Source: Enterococcus gallinarum NBRC 100675 (GTDB lineage: Bacteria; Bacillota; Bacilli; Lactobacillales; Enterococcaceae). From it: a stretch of DNA of 64,000 bases. Position numbers and translations under genes: made by a program. The stretch spans positions 50,950-114,949 of the forward strand of contig NZ_BCQE01000015.1 in assembly GCF_001544275.1 (NCBI RefSeq), written 5' to 3'. Positions 44,761-57,589 of this stretch are shown piece by piece. Every line of letters starts with the position of its first letter. The stretch's first letter is position 1. The notes beneath the pieces are model-generated. The model saw only the letters and a list, made by a program, of their open reading frames with translations. It was not told where the DNA came from and did not search any database.

Positions 44761-45963
44761 ATGGATTTTACACAAATTGGGCTTTTCAGTATCGCTTATA
44801 TCTTAGGAGCGATTTTTGTTTTTTGGTACCGCAAGAAAAAAGATGACCCAGATATCTTTTTCTTCGAGTGTTGTTGGACGATTGCCGCTTTATTGGCCTA
44901 TTTGTCCATTTCGGAATTACGTACTGGCAGTTTTTTTATCTTAGCCCCGCTTAGTTTGGCCGGATTATTTTTATATTCCTATTTTAAAAACAAGCATCGT
45001 TTAGTGAATGGTTTGCTTTTTAATGTCTTCATCTTGACCTTTGGGATTTATTTGCTCGTTAATCTTTATCGGACAGAAGATATTTTAGTCGGCGGGATTT
45101 TAGCTGTTGCATTAGTTGGCTTTCTATTCGTTTTTCTTTTTGGTTTGTATGGATTGATTATTTTCCTCTATTGGAATTCAATCGTCGTTTTACGCCGAGA
45201 ATCCCACTCATTGGCTAACCTGCTGACATTGGTTTTAGCTATCGTTTTAACGATCTTGTTGGTATCGGATTCCTTTTTACATGCCTTACCAAGTTGGGTC
45301 AGTGTTTTATTTACAATTTTCCCGGCATCGCTGCTTTATTTTTTTGTTGTTTTTCTTAACTTTTTGTCGATCTCGGTTATTTATCAATTCAATCATCCCC
45401 GCTATGACCAGGACTTCATTATAGTTTTAGGGGCAGGACTCCTTAATGGCGAGAAAGTTTCTCCATTATTAGCCCAACGGATCGATAAAGCCATCGCTTT
45501 TTATCATCTTCAATTTCGTGCGAAGAAAACAGCCCCTCGTCTTTTGATGTCCGGTGGTCAAGGCAGCGACGAAAAAATTCCTGAAGCAGTGGCCATGAAA
45601 GAATATGCCGTTTCTCAAGGAATCCCTGAAAGTGAAATCTTAGTGGAAGCCAATTCGACAACGACTTACGAAAATATGAAATTCTCCAAAGAAATTATGG
45701 ATTCGTTACGTCCAGAAGGATATCACGCAATCTTTGCTTCCAATAACTATCATATTTTCCGGGCAGGGATGTACGCCGACCAAGCGCATGTCAAAGCAGA
45801 TGGGATTGGCTCACACACAGCCTTCTATTACTTGCCGAATGCTTTTTTACGGGAATATATCGCCATTTTGTTCATGCACAAAAAAAGACATGCGTTAGCT
45901 ATTGGCGGAATTGCAAGCATCATCTTTTTGATGACTATTCTCGAATTTTTCTTTGGAAACTAG
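44761..45963 (+). CDS. YdcF/SanA-family membrane protein (DUF218)
   Basis: 400 residues. The N-terminal half has about eight hydrophobic segments; the DUF218 domain (about 215-370) begins FIIVLGAGLLNGEKVSPLLAQRIDKAI, with MSGGQGSDEKIPEA, ILVEANSTTTYENM and FASNNYHIFRAGMYA. Family members include ElyC/SanA, tied to envelope integrity in enterobacteria; the molecular activity is not established. AAAGGAG eight bases before the ATG at 44761 sets the start. Divergent from the GyrI-like gene. Confidence 0.85.
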   Translation: MDFTQIGLFSIAYILGAIFVFWYRKKKDDPDIFFFECCWTIAALLAYLSISELRTGSFFILAPLSLAGLFLYSYFKNKHRLVNGLLFNVFILTFGIYLLVNLYRTEDILVGGILAVALVGFLFVFLFGLYGLIIFLYWNSIVVLRRESHSLANLLTLVLAIVLTILLVSDSFLHALPSWVSVLFTIFPASLLYFFVVFLNFLSISVIYQFNHPRYDQDFIIVLGAGLLNGEKVSPLLAQRIDKAIAFYHLQFRAKKTAPRLLMSGGQGSDEKIPEAVAMKEYAVSQGIPESEILVEANSTTTYENMKFSKEIMDSLRPEGYHAIFASNNYHIFRAGMYADQAHVKADGIGSHTAFYYLPNAFLREYIAILFMHKKRHALAIGGIASIIFLMTILEFFFGN

Positions 45964-46023
45964 CGTAAGTATGCCCTTTGAATGGAATCATGAGCACCAC
46001 GATCCAATTGTTTCACCACCATA

Positions 46024-46072
46024 CAAAAAAAGCGCCTGGAATCTGATAAATCACTTCAGATTCTAGGCGCTT
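46024..46072 (-). terminator. Terminator after the HD gene
   Basis: AGCGCCTGGAATCTGA / TCAGATTCTAGGCGCT (one mismatch), followed by T7 on the minus strand; may also serve the convergent DUF218 gene. Confidence 0.85.
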
Positions 46073-46082
46073 GCCTGTTTTA

Positions 46083-46595
46083 TTAGAGATGTGTTGGTCG
46101 TTGTTTATGCCAAAACCGTTGTTGCCATTTTGCTTTCATGGCTTGAGTCATTGGTTCTGATGCTTCCTTCACCGCACAATACTTATCCACCATAGTTACG
46201 ATATAACTTTCTTTATATCGGGGTGGTGCAATGGTTGCTCCCCACATATGTTTCAAAATAATGTCCCGCTCAAGATCACTTAATTCAGTAATTTTCTCTG
46301 CGTTTTTAACGGCAATTCGCGGATGCATATAGGCATGTGTTCCTTCATCGAATTTGGTTGTACGCCAATCATAATAGAAAAGGTCATGCAATAATCCAGC
46401 CCGAGCTGTTGCACGAGCATTGCCGCCCCATTTTTTTGCCAATTTATAACTGTAATAAGAAACGCTGATCGAATGTTCTAAACGTGTGGAACTCATATGT
46501 TGAACATAATTGGCTAATTTTTTTACAGCTTCTGTCTCTAACAAATCTGATACATAAGACATATACTCGCTATCTTCTTGCCATTTTTCTGTCAT
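46083..46595 (-). CDS. HD-domain phosphohydrolase, uncharacterised
   Basis: 170 residues. HD superfamily ligands: TRLEHSISVSYYSY (first His), AGLLHDLFYYD (His-Asp pair), HPRIAVKNA and KHMWGATIAPPRYKESYIVTMVDKYCAV (last Asp). Phosphohydrolase activity is expected; the substrate is unknown. A single gene next to the TrmH methylase with its own terminator. Confidence 0.8.
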   Translation of the reverse strand: MTEKWQEDSEYMSYVSDLLETEAVKKLANYVQHMSSTRLEHSISVSYYSYKLAKKWGGNARATARAGLLHDLFYYDWRTTKFDEGTHAYMHPRIAVKNAEKITELSDLERDIILKHMWGATIAPPRYKESYIVTMVDKYCAVKEASEPMTQAMKAKWQQRFWHKQRPTHL

Positions 46596-46720
46596 AGATT
46601 TATGCCTGCCACCTTTTTGATACTGCTTATTTCTTACAAATAGAAGTATAGCATCTGCTCAGACAGAATTCTAGGAGAATCCAAAGAGTTGCTTTGAGTT
46701 TAACAGTTCCTTAAAAAAGT

Positions 46721-47479
46721 CTAACTGACAAAAAAGTACATCAAAATACCAGCAGCAATAGCTACATTCAGTGATTCTGCCTGCCCATAGATAGGAATAT
46801 AGACATTTTGATCGGTCAACGCTAAAATATCTGGATGGACGCCTTGTCCTTCGTTCCCTAAAATAAACGCAGCTGTGCCTTTCTTAGGTAAATCCGTATA
46901 AGAAACCGCCTCTTTATTCAATTCAGTCCCGTAAATAGCAGTCCCTTGGGCTTTTAAATTTTGGATGAATGCTGGCACATCCCCTTCAAGGATCGGTAAA
47001 TGAAAGTTGCTGCCTTGCATACTACGCAAGACTTTTGTGTTGTAACGATCAGCTGTGCCGGTTCCTAAAAAGACCCCAGCAAAACCCGCAGCATCGGCTG
47101 TACGAATCATGGTCCCAACATTCCCTGGATCCTGGACATTATCTAAAATCAGCCAATTTCCATGAATCGTTTCTTGAACCGTCTCTTTTTCGATCACTGC
47201 AAAGATCCCTTGGGGTGTTGGTAAATCTGATAGAAAAGCAGCTACTTCATCGGAGATACGAAATACTTTGTCTTGATAGTCTTTTAACTGATCGCCGGTT
47301 TCTTGGATTCCTTTATCAGTAACAAATAGATAATTGATCGTTGCTGATGCTGCAATGGCTTCTTGTACCAAATGCCAACCGTCGATTATATAGGTATTGG
47401 TTTGATTGCGGTATTTTTTTTGTGCGAGTTTTTTGACCTCTTTGATCAATGTATTTTTTTTTGAAAGAATTTCCCTCAT
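46721..47479 (-). CDS. TrmH/SpoU-family RNA 2'-O-methyltransferase
   Basis: 252 residues. N-terminal L30e-like substrate-binding domain (YIIDGWHLVQEAIAA) and a C-terminal SPOUT knot with the three family motifs: LDNVQDPGNVGTMIRTADAAG, FILGNEGQGV and VYIPIYGQAESLNVAIAAGILMYF. Methylates 23S rRNA or tRNA ribose using SAM; the site is unknown. The start at 47479 fits the AGGTG site; 47488 overlaps it. Confidence 0.9.
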   Translation of the reverse strand: MREILSKKNTLIKEVKKLAQKKYRNQTNTYIIDGWHLVQEAIAASATINYLFVTDKGIQETGDQLKDYQDKVFRISDEVAAFLSDLPTPQGIFAVIEKETVQETIHGNWLILDNVQDPGNVGTMIRTADAAGFAGVFLGTGTADRYNTKVLRSMQGSNFHLPILEGDVPAFIQNLKAQGTAIYGTELNKEAVSYTDLPKKGTAAFILGNEGQGVHPDILALTDQNVYIPIYGQAESLNVAIAAGILMYFFVS

Positions 47480-47588
47480 CCTGTTCACCTCGCCTCATTA
47501 TAGCATGAGTCAAAGGATGAAACTTGTTCTTTCGTTAGAAAAACGCTATCATATACCATAGAGGTTGACTGAAACGAGGGATGATTTG

Positions 47589-47870
47589 ATGAAAAAAATA
47601 CGCATTCAAGTTCAAGGCCGAGTCCAAGGAGTCGGTTTTCGTTACACGACAAAATTATTAGCGGACCGGATGGGGATCCAAGGATCCGTCAAAAATGAAT
47701 CTGATGGTTCAGTAACGATCGAAGCTATCGGCGAAGAGAAACAGGTAGACGCTTTTGTTGAAGCGGTCAAAGATTCACCGTCTCCTTCTGGTAAAGTGAC
47801 AAGTACAAAGATCCAAGAAGATCCTTCTATTAAGGAAAGAACAAGTTTTGATGTTGAATATGGTTACTAA
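47589..47870 (+). CDS. Acylphosphatase
   Basis: 93 residues. Hydrolyses acyl phosphates such as 1,3-bisphosphoglycerate or acetyl phosphate. VQGRVQGVGFRYTT contains phosphate-binding R18 and GSVKNESDGSV the catalytic N36. The start at 47589 follows AGGGA at good spacing. Divergent from the methylase and 112 bases upstream of yidC. Confidence 0.95.
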   Translation: MKKIRIQVQGRVQGVGFRYTTKLLADRMGIQGSVKNESDGSVTIEAIGEEKQVDAFVEAVKDSPSPSGKVTSTKIQEDPSIKERTSFDVEYGY

Positions 47871-47982
47871 ATCTACGACGAAAGATTGATTTTTCAATGA
47901 ATTTCCTTTTGTACATTGAAATAGTCGGTCTTTTTTAGTATAGTTATTTTTGTCTAAATTTATAGTGAAGAGGAAGAAAAGA

Positions 47983-48912
47983 ATGTCAAAAATGAATAAA
48001 TGGCTGCTCTCGTCTGGATTGTTAGGACTTTTACTGACTTTGTCCGGATGTGTCAGCACAAACTCTGATGGAACACCGAATGAAAACGGCATGATCTATC
48101 GTTTCTTAGTGAAACCATTAGGTAATTTGATCACCATGCTGGTAGAAAACTTCGATTGGTCTTATGGTTGGGCAATTATCGCTGTGACAATCGTTGTACG
48201 CCTCATTATCTTACCGCTTGGGATCCATCAATCGAAGAAAACGATGATCCAAAGTGAAAAAATGCAGTTCTTGAAACCGCAGGTAGATATCGCACAAGCC
48301 AACTTGAAAAAAGCGACCACTCGTGAAGAACAAATGCAAGCACAAGCAGATATGCAAAAAATTTATTCTGAAAATAATGTCAGCATGTTTGGCGGAATCG
48401 GTTGCTTGCCGCTGCTGATTCAGATGCCAATATTTTCAGCCTTGTATTTTACTGCTCGTTACACACAAGGGATTCAAAATTCGGAATTCTTTGGGATCTC
48501 CTTAGGACAACCAAGTTTCCTATTTGTAGCCATTGCTGGTATTTCGTATCTCATACAAGGATATATTTCAACCATTGGAATCCCAGAAGAACAGAAAAAA
48601 ACGATGAAAACAATGTTGATCGTTTCGCCATTAATGATCGTCTTCATGTCGCTAAGTGCACCTGCTGGTGTAACGTTGTACTGGGTTGTCGGCGGGGTCT
48701 TCAGCTGCCTGCAAACCTTTATTACAAATGTCATCATGAAACCTAAGATTCGTGCGCAAGTTGAAGCGGAAATGAAAGCCAATCCGCCTAAAACGGTCGT
48801 GACGCCTCGTAAAGATGTCACTCCTACGCAGCAGACGCAGCCTACAACGCCAAAAAACTTGAATCATAAAAATGCAAAAGGCCGTAATGCTGGCAAACAA
48901 CAACGAAAATAA
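47983..48912 (+). CDS. yidC: Membrane protein insertase YidC/OxaA
   Basis: 309 residues. Lipoprotein signal with lipobox LSGC near residue 24, then the five-segment YidC core (NFDWSYGWAIIAVTIVVRLIILPLGIHQSKKTM; GGIGCLPLLIQMPIFSALYF), where the conserved Arg in VVRLI faces the insertion groove. The C-terminal basic tail (HKNAKGRNAGKQQRK) binds the ribosome in this paralogue class. It inserts membrane proteins alone or with Sec. The start at 47983 is chosen by the GAGGAAG site. Confidence 0.95.
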   Translation: MSKMNKWLLSSGLLGLLLTLSGCVSTNSDGTPNENGMIYRFLVKPLGNLITMLVENFDWSYGWAIIAVTIVVRLIILPLGIHQSKKTMIQSEKMQFLKPQVDIAQANLKKATTREEQMQAQADMQKIYSENNVSMFGGIGCLPLLIQMPIFSALYFTARYTQGIQNSEFFGISLGQPSFLFVAIAGISYLIQGYISTIGIPEEQKKTMKTMLIVSPLMIVFMSLSAPAGVTLYWVVGGVFSCLQTFITNVIMKPKIRAQVEAEMKANPPKTVVTPRKDVTPTQQTQPTTPKNLNHKNAKGRNAGKQQRK

Positions 48913-48918
48913 ATTTAG

Positions 48919-48953
48919 AACTATGACCGACTCTTCTCGGTCATAGTTTTTTT
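48919..48953 (+). terminator. Terminator after yidC
   Basis: AACTATGACCGA / TCGGTCATAGTT followed by T6. Confidence 0.9.
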
Positions 48954-49033
48954 GATTGCTTTTTTGGGGTATTCTTTTCTGATTGAATTGATTATGGAAT
49001 CAAGATTCGCTATAGTGAAAGAGAGGTGAGTTC

Positions 49034-49975
49034 ATGTTCCAAGCATATAGCAATATTTTTGTGATTTTTAGTTTGATGTTTATTGGCTACTGGTTGTCTT
49101 TTAAACAATGGTTCTCAAATCGTACAGCAGATACCTTTTCAAAACTTGTTTTGAATCTCTCGCTGCCGGCAAGTATGTTTTTGAATATCATCAAGAATTT
49201 TACCCGCGACGAATTCCTTTCATTGTTTTCTGGAATGATCATTCCATTATTATCCATTGTCATTACTTATGGGATCAGTAAACTTTGGCAGCGTTTCTTT
49301 CAAGTAGCTCCCACTCATCATGGATCCTTCTCCACCATGTTTACTTTTTCCAATACAATTTTTATTGGATTACCGATCAACCTGGCTATTTTTGGCGAAA
49401 AGGCTGTGCCTTATGTCTTGCTTTATTATATTGTCAACACTAGTTTGTTTTGGACGGTTGGGATCTATGAAATCGCTCGAGATAGCCCTAGTTTCGAAGA
49501 AGCAAAAGTCTCCTTTCACCCTTTAGTTGTGTTGAAAAAAATCTTCTCTCCTGCATTGATTGGGTTTATTATTGGATTGATCTGGATGCTCTTCGATTTT
49601 CCTTTACCGAAATTTATTGCAGGTCTAGGAGGCTATCTTTCTGAGTTGACTACGCCTCTTTCCATGTTCATTATTGGGATCATCGTTTACTATAGTGGTA
49701 TCAAGAATTTACGTATGACCAAGGATCTTGCCGGCGTGCTCGCAGGTCGTTTTCTCCTCTCTCCATTGATCGTGTGGCTGATTGGTCAATGGATACAGGT
49801 TCCTTCATTGATGCTGCAAGTCTTTATCATCCAAGCATCGATGCCTGTTCAAAATTCTGTGCCGATCCTAGTTAGAAATTACCAAGGAGATGAAGAGTTT
49901 GCTGCTTCTTCATTAGGCTACTCCGTTTTGATTTATATGATTTACATTCCATTATTGTTGATGGTTTTATTATGA
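49034..49975 (+). CDS. AEC-family transporter (auxin efflux carrier-like)
   Basis: 313 residues with ten hydrophobic segments in two groups of five: YSNIFVIFSLMFIGYWLSF at the start, FSNTIFIGLPINLAIFG (helix-breaking region) and QASMPVQNSVPILVRNY in the second half are family hallmarks. Bacterial members move malate or other organic acids; the substrate here is unknown. GAGAGGTG precedes the ATG. Monocistronic. Confidence 0.9.
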   Translation: MFQAYSNIFVIFSLMFIGYWLSFKQWFSNRTADTFSKLVLNLSLPASMFLNIIKNFTRDEFLSLFSGMIIPLLSIVITYGISKLWQRFFQVAPTHHGSFSTMFTFSNTIFIGLPINLAIFGEKAVPYVLLYYIVNTSLFWTVGIYEIARDSPSFEEAKVSFHPLVVLKKIFSPALIGFIIGLIWMLFDFPLPKFIAGLGGYLSELTTPLSMFIIGIIVYYSGIKNLRMTKDLAGVLAGRFLLSPLIVWLIGQWIQVPSLMLQVFIIQASMPVQNSVPILVRNYQGDEEFAASSLGYSVLIYMIYIPLLLMVLL

Positions 49976-50003
49976 CATGCAGCAAAAGTGTCGATGTATA
50001 AAA

Positions 50004-50066
50004 ACAAAAAAACGATTCGCAGGACCTATCATTTCTGAGAAAGATAGTGCCTGCGAATCGTTTTTA
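50004..50066. terminator. Bidirectional terminator between the transporter and polC
   Basis: AAAAACGATTCGCAGG / CCTGCGAATCGTTTTT with an inner CTATC/GATAG stem; A/T tracts on both sides. Confidence 0.88.
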
Positions 50067-50088
50067 TAGTTAATAATATATTTCTTCC

Positions 50089-53000
50089 TTATAGCATATC
50101 AAACAACGACAATTGATTTTCATCCGGTAAATCTTTCAAGACACCATTGTCTGTCATATATTCGATCAATGTTTTGGAAACTTTTCCTCGGTTGGCCAAA
50201 TCTTCTTTGGACAAGAACGGACCATCTTTACGCGCTTCACAGATTTGTTTGGCTACGTTTAGACCCAAACTTGGTACAGCTCGAAATGGTGCGATCAGCT
50301 TGTTGCCATCGATCACAAAATTCTCAGCATCCGATTTATACAAATCGATCATGCCAAATTCATAGCCTCTTTCCAACATTTCATTGGCCAATTCTAAAAC
50401 AGTCAGCAAGTTTTTTTCTTTTGTCGATGCATCCATGCCTTTGTCATTGATTTCTTGCATCCGCTCTTTTACCGCTTCTTTGCCTTTTGACATGGCGATC
50501 AAATCAAAGTCGTCCGCACGAACAGAGAAATAGGCACAGTAATACAGAATTGGGAAATATACTTTGAAGTAAGCGACCCGCAATGCCATCAATACATAGG
50601 CTGCCGCATGGGCTTTTGGGAACATATACTTGATCTTAGAACAAGAATCGATATACCATTCAGGAACATTATTTTCCCGCATCGCTTGCAGATACGTATC
50701 TCGCAAATCATCCGGGATCTTGTTCCATTGTCCTTTACGAACCGTCTCCATGATTTTGAAAGCCATACCGTCATCTAATCCTGCATGGATCAGATAGACC
50801 ATGATGTCATCCCGACAACCAATGACTTCTGCCAAGTTGGCATCACCGCGCCGAATCAGTTCCTCGGCATTTCCCAGCCAAACATCCGTTCCGTGGGAAA
50901 GTCCTGAAATCTGCAACAACTCTGCGAAGGTGGACGGATGGGTCTGTTCCAACATCCCCCGTACGAAACGGGTCCCAAATTCAGGAATCCCTAAGGTACC
51001 AGTTTTAGAATAAATTTGCTCTTCTGTTACACCTAAAACATCCGTTCCGCCAAAAATACGCATAACTTCTGGATCATCGGTAGGGATCGTTTTTGGATCA
51101 ATTCCAGATAAGTCCTGTAACATCCGAATCACTGTCGGATCATCATGTCCTAAAATATCCAGTTTCAAAATGTTGTCATGGATCGAGTGGAAATCAAAGT
51201 GTGTCGTCTTCCATTCAGAATTCATATCATCGGCTGGGTATTGAATCGGTGTGAAATCATAGACATCCATATAATCGGGGATTACAATGATCCCCCCTGG
51301 ATGCTGTCCGGTGGTACGCTTCACTCCGGTAGCTCCTTTGGCCAACCGGTCCACTTCTGCTGCACGATAATGAAGATTGTGATCCCGCTCAAACCCTTTT
51401 ACAAAACCGAATGCGGTTTTGTCTGCTACCGTACCGATCGTTCCTGCACGGTAAACATAATCTTCTCCGAAAAGAACCTTCGTATAATTGTGCGCTTCGG
51501 GCTGGTATTCCCCAGAGAAGTTCAAATCGATATCGGGGACCTTATCTCCATGGAAACCTAAGAACGTTTCAAATGGGATATCATGTCCATCTTTATTTAG
51601 ACGTGTGCCGCATTTAGGACATTTTTTTTCTGGCATATCATAGCCAGAACCATATGACCCGTCCTCATAAAACTCCGAGTACTGACAGTCCGGACAATAA
51701 TAATGAGGGGCTAATGGATTCACTTCAGTGATCCCCGTCATCGTTGCGACAAAACTGGAACCGACAGATCCCCGTGAGCCCACCAAGTAGCCATCTTCAT
51801 TGCTCTTGTGTACCAGTTTTTGGGAGATCAGGTAAATCACGGAAAAGCCATTTCCGATAATGGAATCTAATTCTTTTTTCAATCGCTTTTCAACGATCTC
51901 AGGCAAAGGATCCCCATATAATTCTTTGGCACGATTGTAACTTAGATCTGTGATTTCTTGTTCGGAACCTGGGATTTTTGGCGTATACAAATCATCCTTG
52001 ACTGGAATGACCTTTTCACACATATCCGCAATTTTGTTAGGGTTCGTCACGACGATTTCTTTGGCTGTATCTGGTCCTAAAAATTGAAAAGCGGTCAGCA
52101 TCTCATCTGTCGTCCGAAAGTGAACAGCTGGGAGACTATGGCGATTCAGAGGATTGGCTCCCCCCATTGAATTGATCAAAATCTTACGATAGATCGCATC
52201 TTCTTCATTCAAATAATGAACATTCCCTGTAGCTACCACCACTTTGCCTAATTCGTTCCCAATCTCGATCAGATTGCGAATAATGTCTTCTAGGTCTGAT
52301 TCATTCTTAACAAGTTCGGTTTCAATCAAATGAGCGTATACTTCTTTGGGCATGACTTCAATATAATCGTAGAACTCTGATAATTTACGGGCAGCATCCA
52401 CCCCTTTTTGCATCATTGCGACAAAGACTTCTCCCTTGTCACAGGCGGTTCCTACAAGTAATCCTTCCCGCAGCTTCACCAATTCCGAGCGAGGAATTCT
52501 CGGGACTTTGTCATGGAAATATTTCACGTTCGACATCGAGATCAATTTAAATAAATTTTTTAATCCGGCTTGCGTCTTCGCCAAGATCGTCGCATGGAAT
52601 GGTCGCGCCGCTTTGAAAGAGTTCTCTCCTCCCACATGGCGGTTCAAGTCTTCATGCAGCAGCATGTCATGCTTTTCCATCGCTTCTTTGACAAAGATCC
52701 AAGCTAAATGGCCCGTGGCTTCCGCATCATAGATTGCTCGGTGATGTTGTTCTAAGCTGACGCCGAATTTTTTAGATAAGACGCCTAGACCAAAACGTTT
52801 AAACTCAGGATATAAGTAACGTGCCAGTTCCAATGTATCAATAACTGGATTTTCGGCTTCTGGAATCCCATATTTTCGATAACTCGTATTTAAAAAGCCC
52901 ATATCGAAAGAAGCATTGTGGGCAACCAAGATTGCTCCTTCAGAAAACTCTCTAAAGAGTCGCAATACTTCTTCTTCTGATTTAGAACCGCGAACCATTT

Positions 53001-54438
53001 CATCGGTGATCCCTGTAAGCTCTACGGTGGTGCGAGACAATGGGTGTCCTGGATCAATGAATTCATCAAATGAGCCTTCCACATTGCCTTTATGCATGCG
53101 GACAGCCGCTAATTCGATGATTGTATCATAAACAGCAGATAGCCCCGTCGTTTCCACGTCAAACACAATATACGTTGCATCCGTCAAAGGAACTGGTTTA
53201 GGATTATAGGCTACTGCAACGCCATCATCAACGATATTGGCTTCAACCCCATATAAAATCTTAACACCAGCTTTTTCACCCGCATGATGGGCATCTGGGA
53301 AAGCTTGCGCGCCACCATGGTCCGTAATAGCGATCGCCTTATGTCCCCATTTTCCAGCTTGTGCGACTAAATCACTGATATTATTCGTGGCATCCATCGT
53401 ACTCATATTTGAATGAAGATGGAGTTCCACCCGTTTTTCTCCTTCAGGTGCATAGTCTTTCCGAATCTCGTGTTTTACCTCAATCAAGTCTTGAGCATTC
53501 ATAACAAGATCTCGCATAAAGGTATCTTCCTGCACGCTTCCGCGAACTTTTACCCAGCTGCCTTTGGCGATTGCCTCAAAGATTTGTTCATCTTTTTCAT
53601 TGTTGGAGAATTTTTTGACACTGAAAGATGACGTATAATCCGTAATTTTCAGAATCAAGATCTTCCGCTTTGAACGTAATTCCCGAACTTCTTTATCAAA
53701 GACATAACCTTGGATCGTCACACGGCGTTCTTCTTCAATGATGTTAATCATTGGGGTAACGGGTTCATCGGCTGGAATATTCCTTCCCAATGCAATCGGA
53801 CCGTCAAATTCAACAGCTTTCACTTCTTTTTTCCGCTGTTCATGGGCGATCAAGTTCTCAGCAGCCTGTAATTGGAAAGCAGCAGTCTGTTCTTCTTTAC
53901 GAGCTTCCAATTCTTTTAAAGCTTCTTCTGCTTGTTCGGCATCCATTTCAGGAATGATACGAAATTTTTGAAAACCAAATGTTTGATAGTTTTCTTCAAT
54001 GATTGGTAAATATTGTTGCTGCAAAATCGCGATTACCGCTTCATTGGTAACAGGCAGGATCACTTTTTTCTCATTCACTACCGGTAGCTGATTCTTAATG
54101 ACTTGCTGTACTAGCGGACGATCACAGTTTTGATTTGCGAGTGCCAATGGCCAGTACTCTTGGATCAGTTGTTGATCGAAGGCATTATCCTTGGCTTCAA
54201 TGATCATTCGCACCGCAGCGATTTCCTTAAAGGCCAGTTCCAAATGTTGTTTGAACGATTGATAGACCATAACGGGTAGCAATGCATCAAACTGCAAGTA
54301 AAATGTCCAAGCTTTTGACTGGCGATGGACCACGACTTGTTTGATTTGAGCGGTCTGTATCAAAGGATGTTGGCGTAAATTAGGACCAGCATTGATTTGC
54401 TCTAATAAGATCTCAAAGGTCTCTCTTTCTTTTGACAA
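50089..54438 (-). CDS. polC: DNA polymerase III alpha subunit, Gram-positive PolC type
   Basis: 1449 residues, the replicative polymerase of the leading strand. N-terminal domain, OB domain, PHP domain begun by [10 protein letters not shown] near 338 and interrupted by a DEDD proofreading exonuclease ([11 protein letters not shown] near 423), then the C-family polymerase core: zinc-binding CPDCQYSEF...KKCPKCG (about 911-943) and catalytic [10 protein letters not shown] near 969. TTG at 54438 is the start: AAGGAGG lies eight bases before it and the protein then begins [15 protein letters not shown] as in relatives. An ATG 60 bases further out would place a -10 element inside the gene. Confidence 0.97.
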   Translation of the reverse strand: MSKERETFEILLEQINAGPNLRQHPLIQTAQIKQVVVHRQSKAWTFYLQFDALLPVMVYQSFKQHLELAFKEIAAVRMIIEAKDNAFDQQLIQEYWPLALANQNCDRPLVQQVIKNQLPVVNEKKVILPVTNEAVIAILQQQYLPIIEENYQTFGFQKFRIIPEMDAEQAEEALKELEARKEEQTAAFQLQAAENLIAHEQRKKEVKAVEFDGPIALGRNIPADEPVTPMINIIEEERRVTIQGYVFDKEVRELRSKRKILILKITDYTSSFSVKKFSNNEKDEQIFEAIAKGSWVKVRGSVQEDTFMRDLVMNAQDLIEVKHEIRKDYAPEGEKRVELHLHSNMSTMDATNNISDLVAQAGKWGHKAIAITDHGGAQAFPDAHHAGEKAGVKILYGVEANIVDDGVAVAYNPKPVPLTDATYIVFDVETTGLSAVYDTIIELAAVRMHKGNVEGSFDEFIDPGHPLSRTTVELTGITDEMVRGSKSEEEVLRLFREFSEGAILVAHNASFDMGFLNTSYRKYGIPEAENPVIDTLELARYLYPEFKRFGLGVLSKKFGVSLEQHHRAIYDAEATGHLAWIFVKEAMEKHDMLLHEDLNRHVGGENSFKAARPFHATILAKTQAGLKNLFKLISMSNVKYFHDKVPRIPRSELVKLREGLLVGTACDKGEVFVAMMQKGVDAARKLSEFYDYIEVMPKEVYAHLIETELVKNESDLEDIIRNLIEIGNELGKVVVATGNVHYLNEEDAIYRKILINSMGGANPLNRHSLPAVHFRTTDEMLTAFQFLGPDTAKEIVVTNPNKIADMCEKVIPVKDDLYTPKIPGSEQEITDLSYNRAKELYGDPLPEIVEKRLKKELDSIIGNGFSVIYLISQKLVHKSNEDGYLVGSRGSVGSSFVATMTGITEVNPLAPHYYCPDCQYSEFYEDGSYGSGYDMPEKKCPKCGTRLNKDGHDIPFETFLGFHGDKVPDIDLNFSGEYQPEAHNYTKVLFGEDYVYRAGTIGTVADKTAFGFVKGFERDHNLHYRAAEVDRLAKGATGVKRTTGQHPGGIIVIPDYMDVYDFTPIQYPADDMNSEWKTTHFDFHSIHDNILKLDILGHDDPTVIRMLQDLSGIDPKTIPTDDPEVMRIFGGTDVLGVTEEQIYSKTGTLGIPEFGTRFVRGMLEQTHPSTFAELLQISGLSHGTDVWLGNAEELIRRGDANLAEVIGCRDDIMVYLIHAGLDDGMAFKIMETVRKGQWNKIPDDLRDTYLQAMRENNVPEWYIDSCSKIKYMFPKAHAAAYVLMALRVAYFKVYFPILYYCAYFSVRADDFDLIAMSKGKEAVKERMQEINDKGMDASTKEKNLLTVLELANEMLERGYEFGMIDLYKSDAENFVIDGNKLIAPFRAVPSLGLNVAKQICEARKDGPFLSKEDLANRGKVSKTLIEYMTDNGVLKDLPDENQLSLFDML

Positions 54439-54469
54439 TTGACCATCCTCCTTTTTCTCAGTATTAATT

Positions 54470-54475
54470 AGTATA
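54470..54475 (-). promoter_or_regulatory. -10 element of polC
   Basis: TATACT on the minus strand, 32 bases before the TTG start; the -35 region is weak. Confidence 0.45.
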
Positions 54476-54498
54476 CCTCTTTTTCTTTTGTCTTTCAT

Positions 54499-54537
54499 TA
54501 AAAAATCGAGAAAGGGCTCCCCCTTCCTCGATTTTTG
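54499..54537 (-). terminator. Terminator after proS
   Basis: Minus strand AATCGAGGAAGGGG / CCCTTTCTCGATT then T6. Confidence 0.88.
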
Positions 54538-54544
54538 TCACGGA

Positions 54545-56320
<1,776 letters not shown>

Positions 56321-57589
56321 TCAAAAGAAAAAGCGCTGAATATCATTCCAAGTCACTAACACCATCAGCAACATCAAAAAACCAAACCCAATTAACGTGA
56401 TGATTCCTTCTTTTTCTTGACTGATCGGTTTACCTCGGACACCTTCAAGAATGTTCAAAACGAGTTTGCCGCCATCCAACCCTGGAATAGGCAACAAATT
56501 GAAGATTCCTAAGTTGATGGAGATCGCCGCCATCATCATGACGACAGAGGCTACCCCTTGTGAGGCTGCTTGTGAGGACAATTGAAAAATGGCCACCGGA
56601 CCGCCTAATTTGTCCAGATCTGGTTGTACGATCAAATTACCGACAGCTCGGAAAATCAGTAAAGCATTGTTGAAGGTCAATTTCAAGCCACCTAATAGCT
56701 TGTCCCCAAGACTTGTTTTCAAGCCAGGACTGATTCCCATAAATCCTACTTTTTCTCCTTCAGAAGATTTCCCTTCTGGCGTTGCTTCAATCGTTAATGT
56801 ATCACTTCCCCGCTTCACTTCAAGGGGGATCTTCGTGTCAGGATAATTTTGGATCTCACTGCTCAATTCCTGCCAGTTGGATACTGTCTTGCCATTGACT
56901 GCTAAGATCTCATCGCCATCTTTCAAGCCTGCCTCAGCGGCTGGTGAACCACTTTGGATACCAGAGATGCTGGTCGTATTCACATCTTGTACACCACCCT
57001 GTGCAAACACTAACCCTGTGAATAAAACAAAAGCTAAGATGAAGTTATTCATCGGTCCAGCAAAATTGGTCAACATTCGCTGCCAAAGTTTCGCTGACTG
57101 AAATTGAACATCTTTCGGTGCAATCCTTACTTCAACACCGTCTTCATGAATAATGGTTGCATCATGATCGACCGCATAAGCAACTTTTTCTTGTTCATTT
57201 CCATTGATGTACCCTGCAATCGTTAACTTTTCTTCGAGATCAAAGTCTACCACTTCCATCGGAATCGCATGAGGCAACTGCACCTTTTTGCTAGTATTGA
57301 TCTTGATGACTTTTCCATCCTTGTCTTGCACAAGTGAAATCGGCATACCTGGCGTCAGCTCTGTCTCATCTTCACCCCAGCCTGCCATTTGAACATAGCC
57401 ACCTAATGGCAACATTCGAATCGTGTAAGTCGTTCCATCTTTTCCTTGGTGGGCAAAAAGCTTTGGACCCATTCCAATGGCAAATTCCCGAACTAAAATC
57501 CCTGCACGTTTGGCAAAGAAGTAGTGTCCAAATTCGTGGATTACGACCACAACAGAAAATATGATAATAAACACAAGAATCGTTTTCAT
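56321..57589 (-). CDS. rseP: RIP zinc metalloprotease RseP/Eep
   Basis: 422 residues, same length as E. faecalis Eep. Site-2 protease: HEFGH (H18, E19, H22) in the first membrane helix, a PDZ domain (about 200-290: SGIQSGSPAAEAGLKDGDEILAVNG) and LPIPGLDGGK supplying the third zinc ligand; it ends LVTWNDIQRFFF like Eep. In enterococci Eep processes lipoprotein signal peptides into sex pheromones and cleaves anti-sigma factor RsiV. It lies between cdsA and proS. Confidence 0.96.
   Translation of the reverse strand: MKTILVFIIIFSVVVVIHEFGHYFFAKRAGILVREFAIGMGPKLFAHQGKDGTTYTIRMLPLGGYVQMAGWGEDETELTPGMPISLVQDKDGKVIKINTSKKVQLPHAIPMEVVDFDLEEKLTIAGYINGNEQEKVAYAVDHDATIIHEDGVEVRIAPKDVQFQSAKLWQRMLTNFAGPMNNFILAFVLFTGLVFAQGGVQDVNTTSISGIQSGSPAAEAGLKDGDEILAVNGKTVSNWQELSSEIQNYPDTKIPLEVKRGSDTLTIEATPEGKSSEGEKVGFMGISPGLKTSLGDKLLGGLKLTFNNALLIFRAVGNLIVQPDLDKLGGPVAIFQLSSQAASQGVASVVMMMAAISINLGIFNLLPIPGLDGGKLVLNILEGVRGKPISQEKEGIITLIGFGFLMLLMVLVTWNDIQRFFF

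Noticed and set aside
54439..54498. 20-codon N-terminal extension of polC from an ATG
   Set aside because: A -10 element and the proS terminator lie in it, while the TTG at 54438 has a strong ribosome site.
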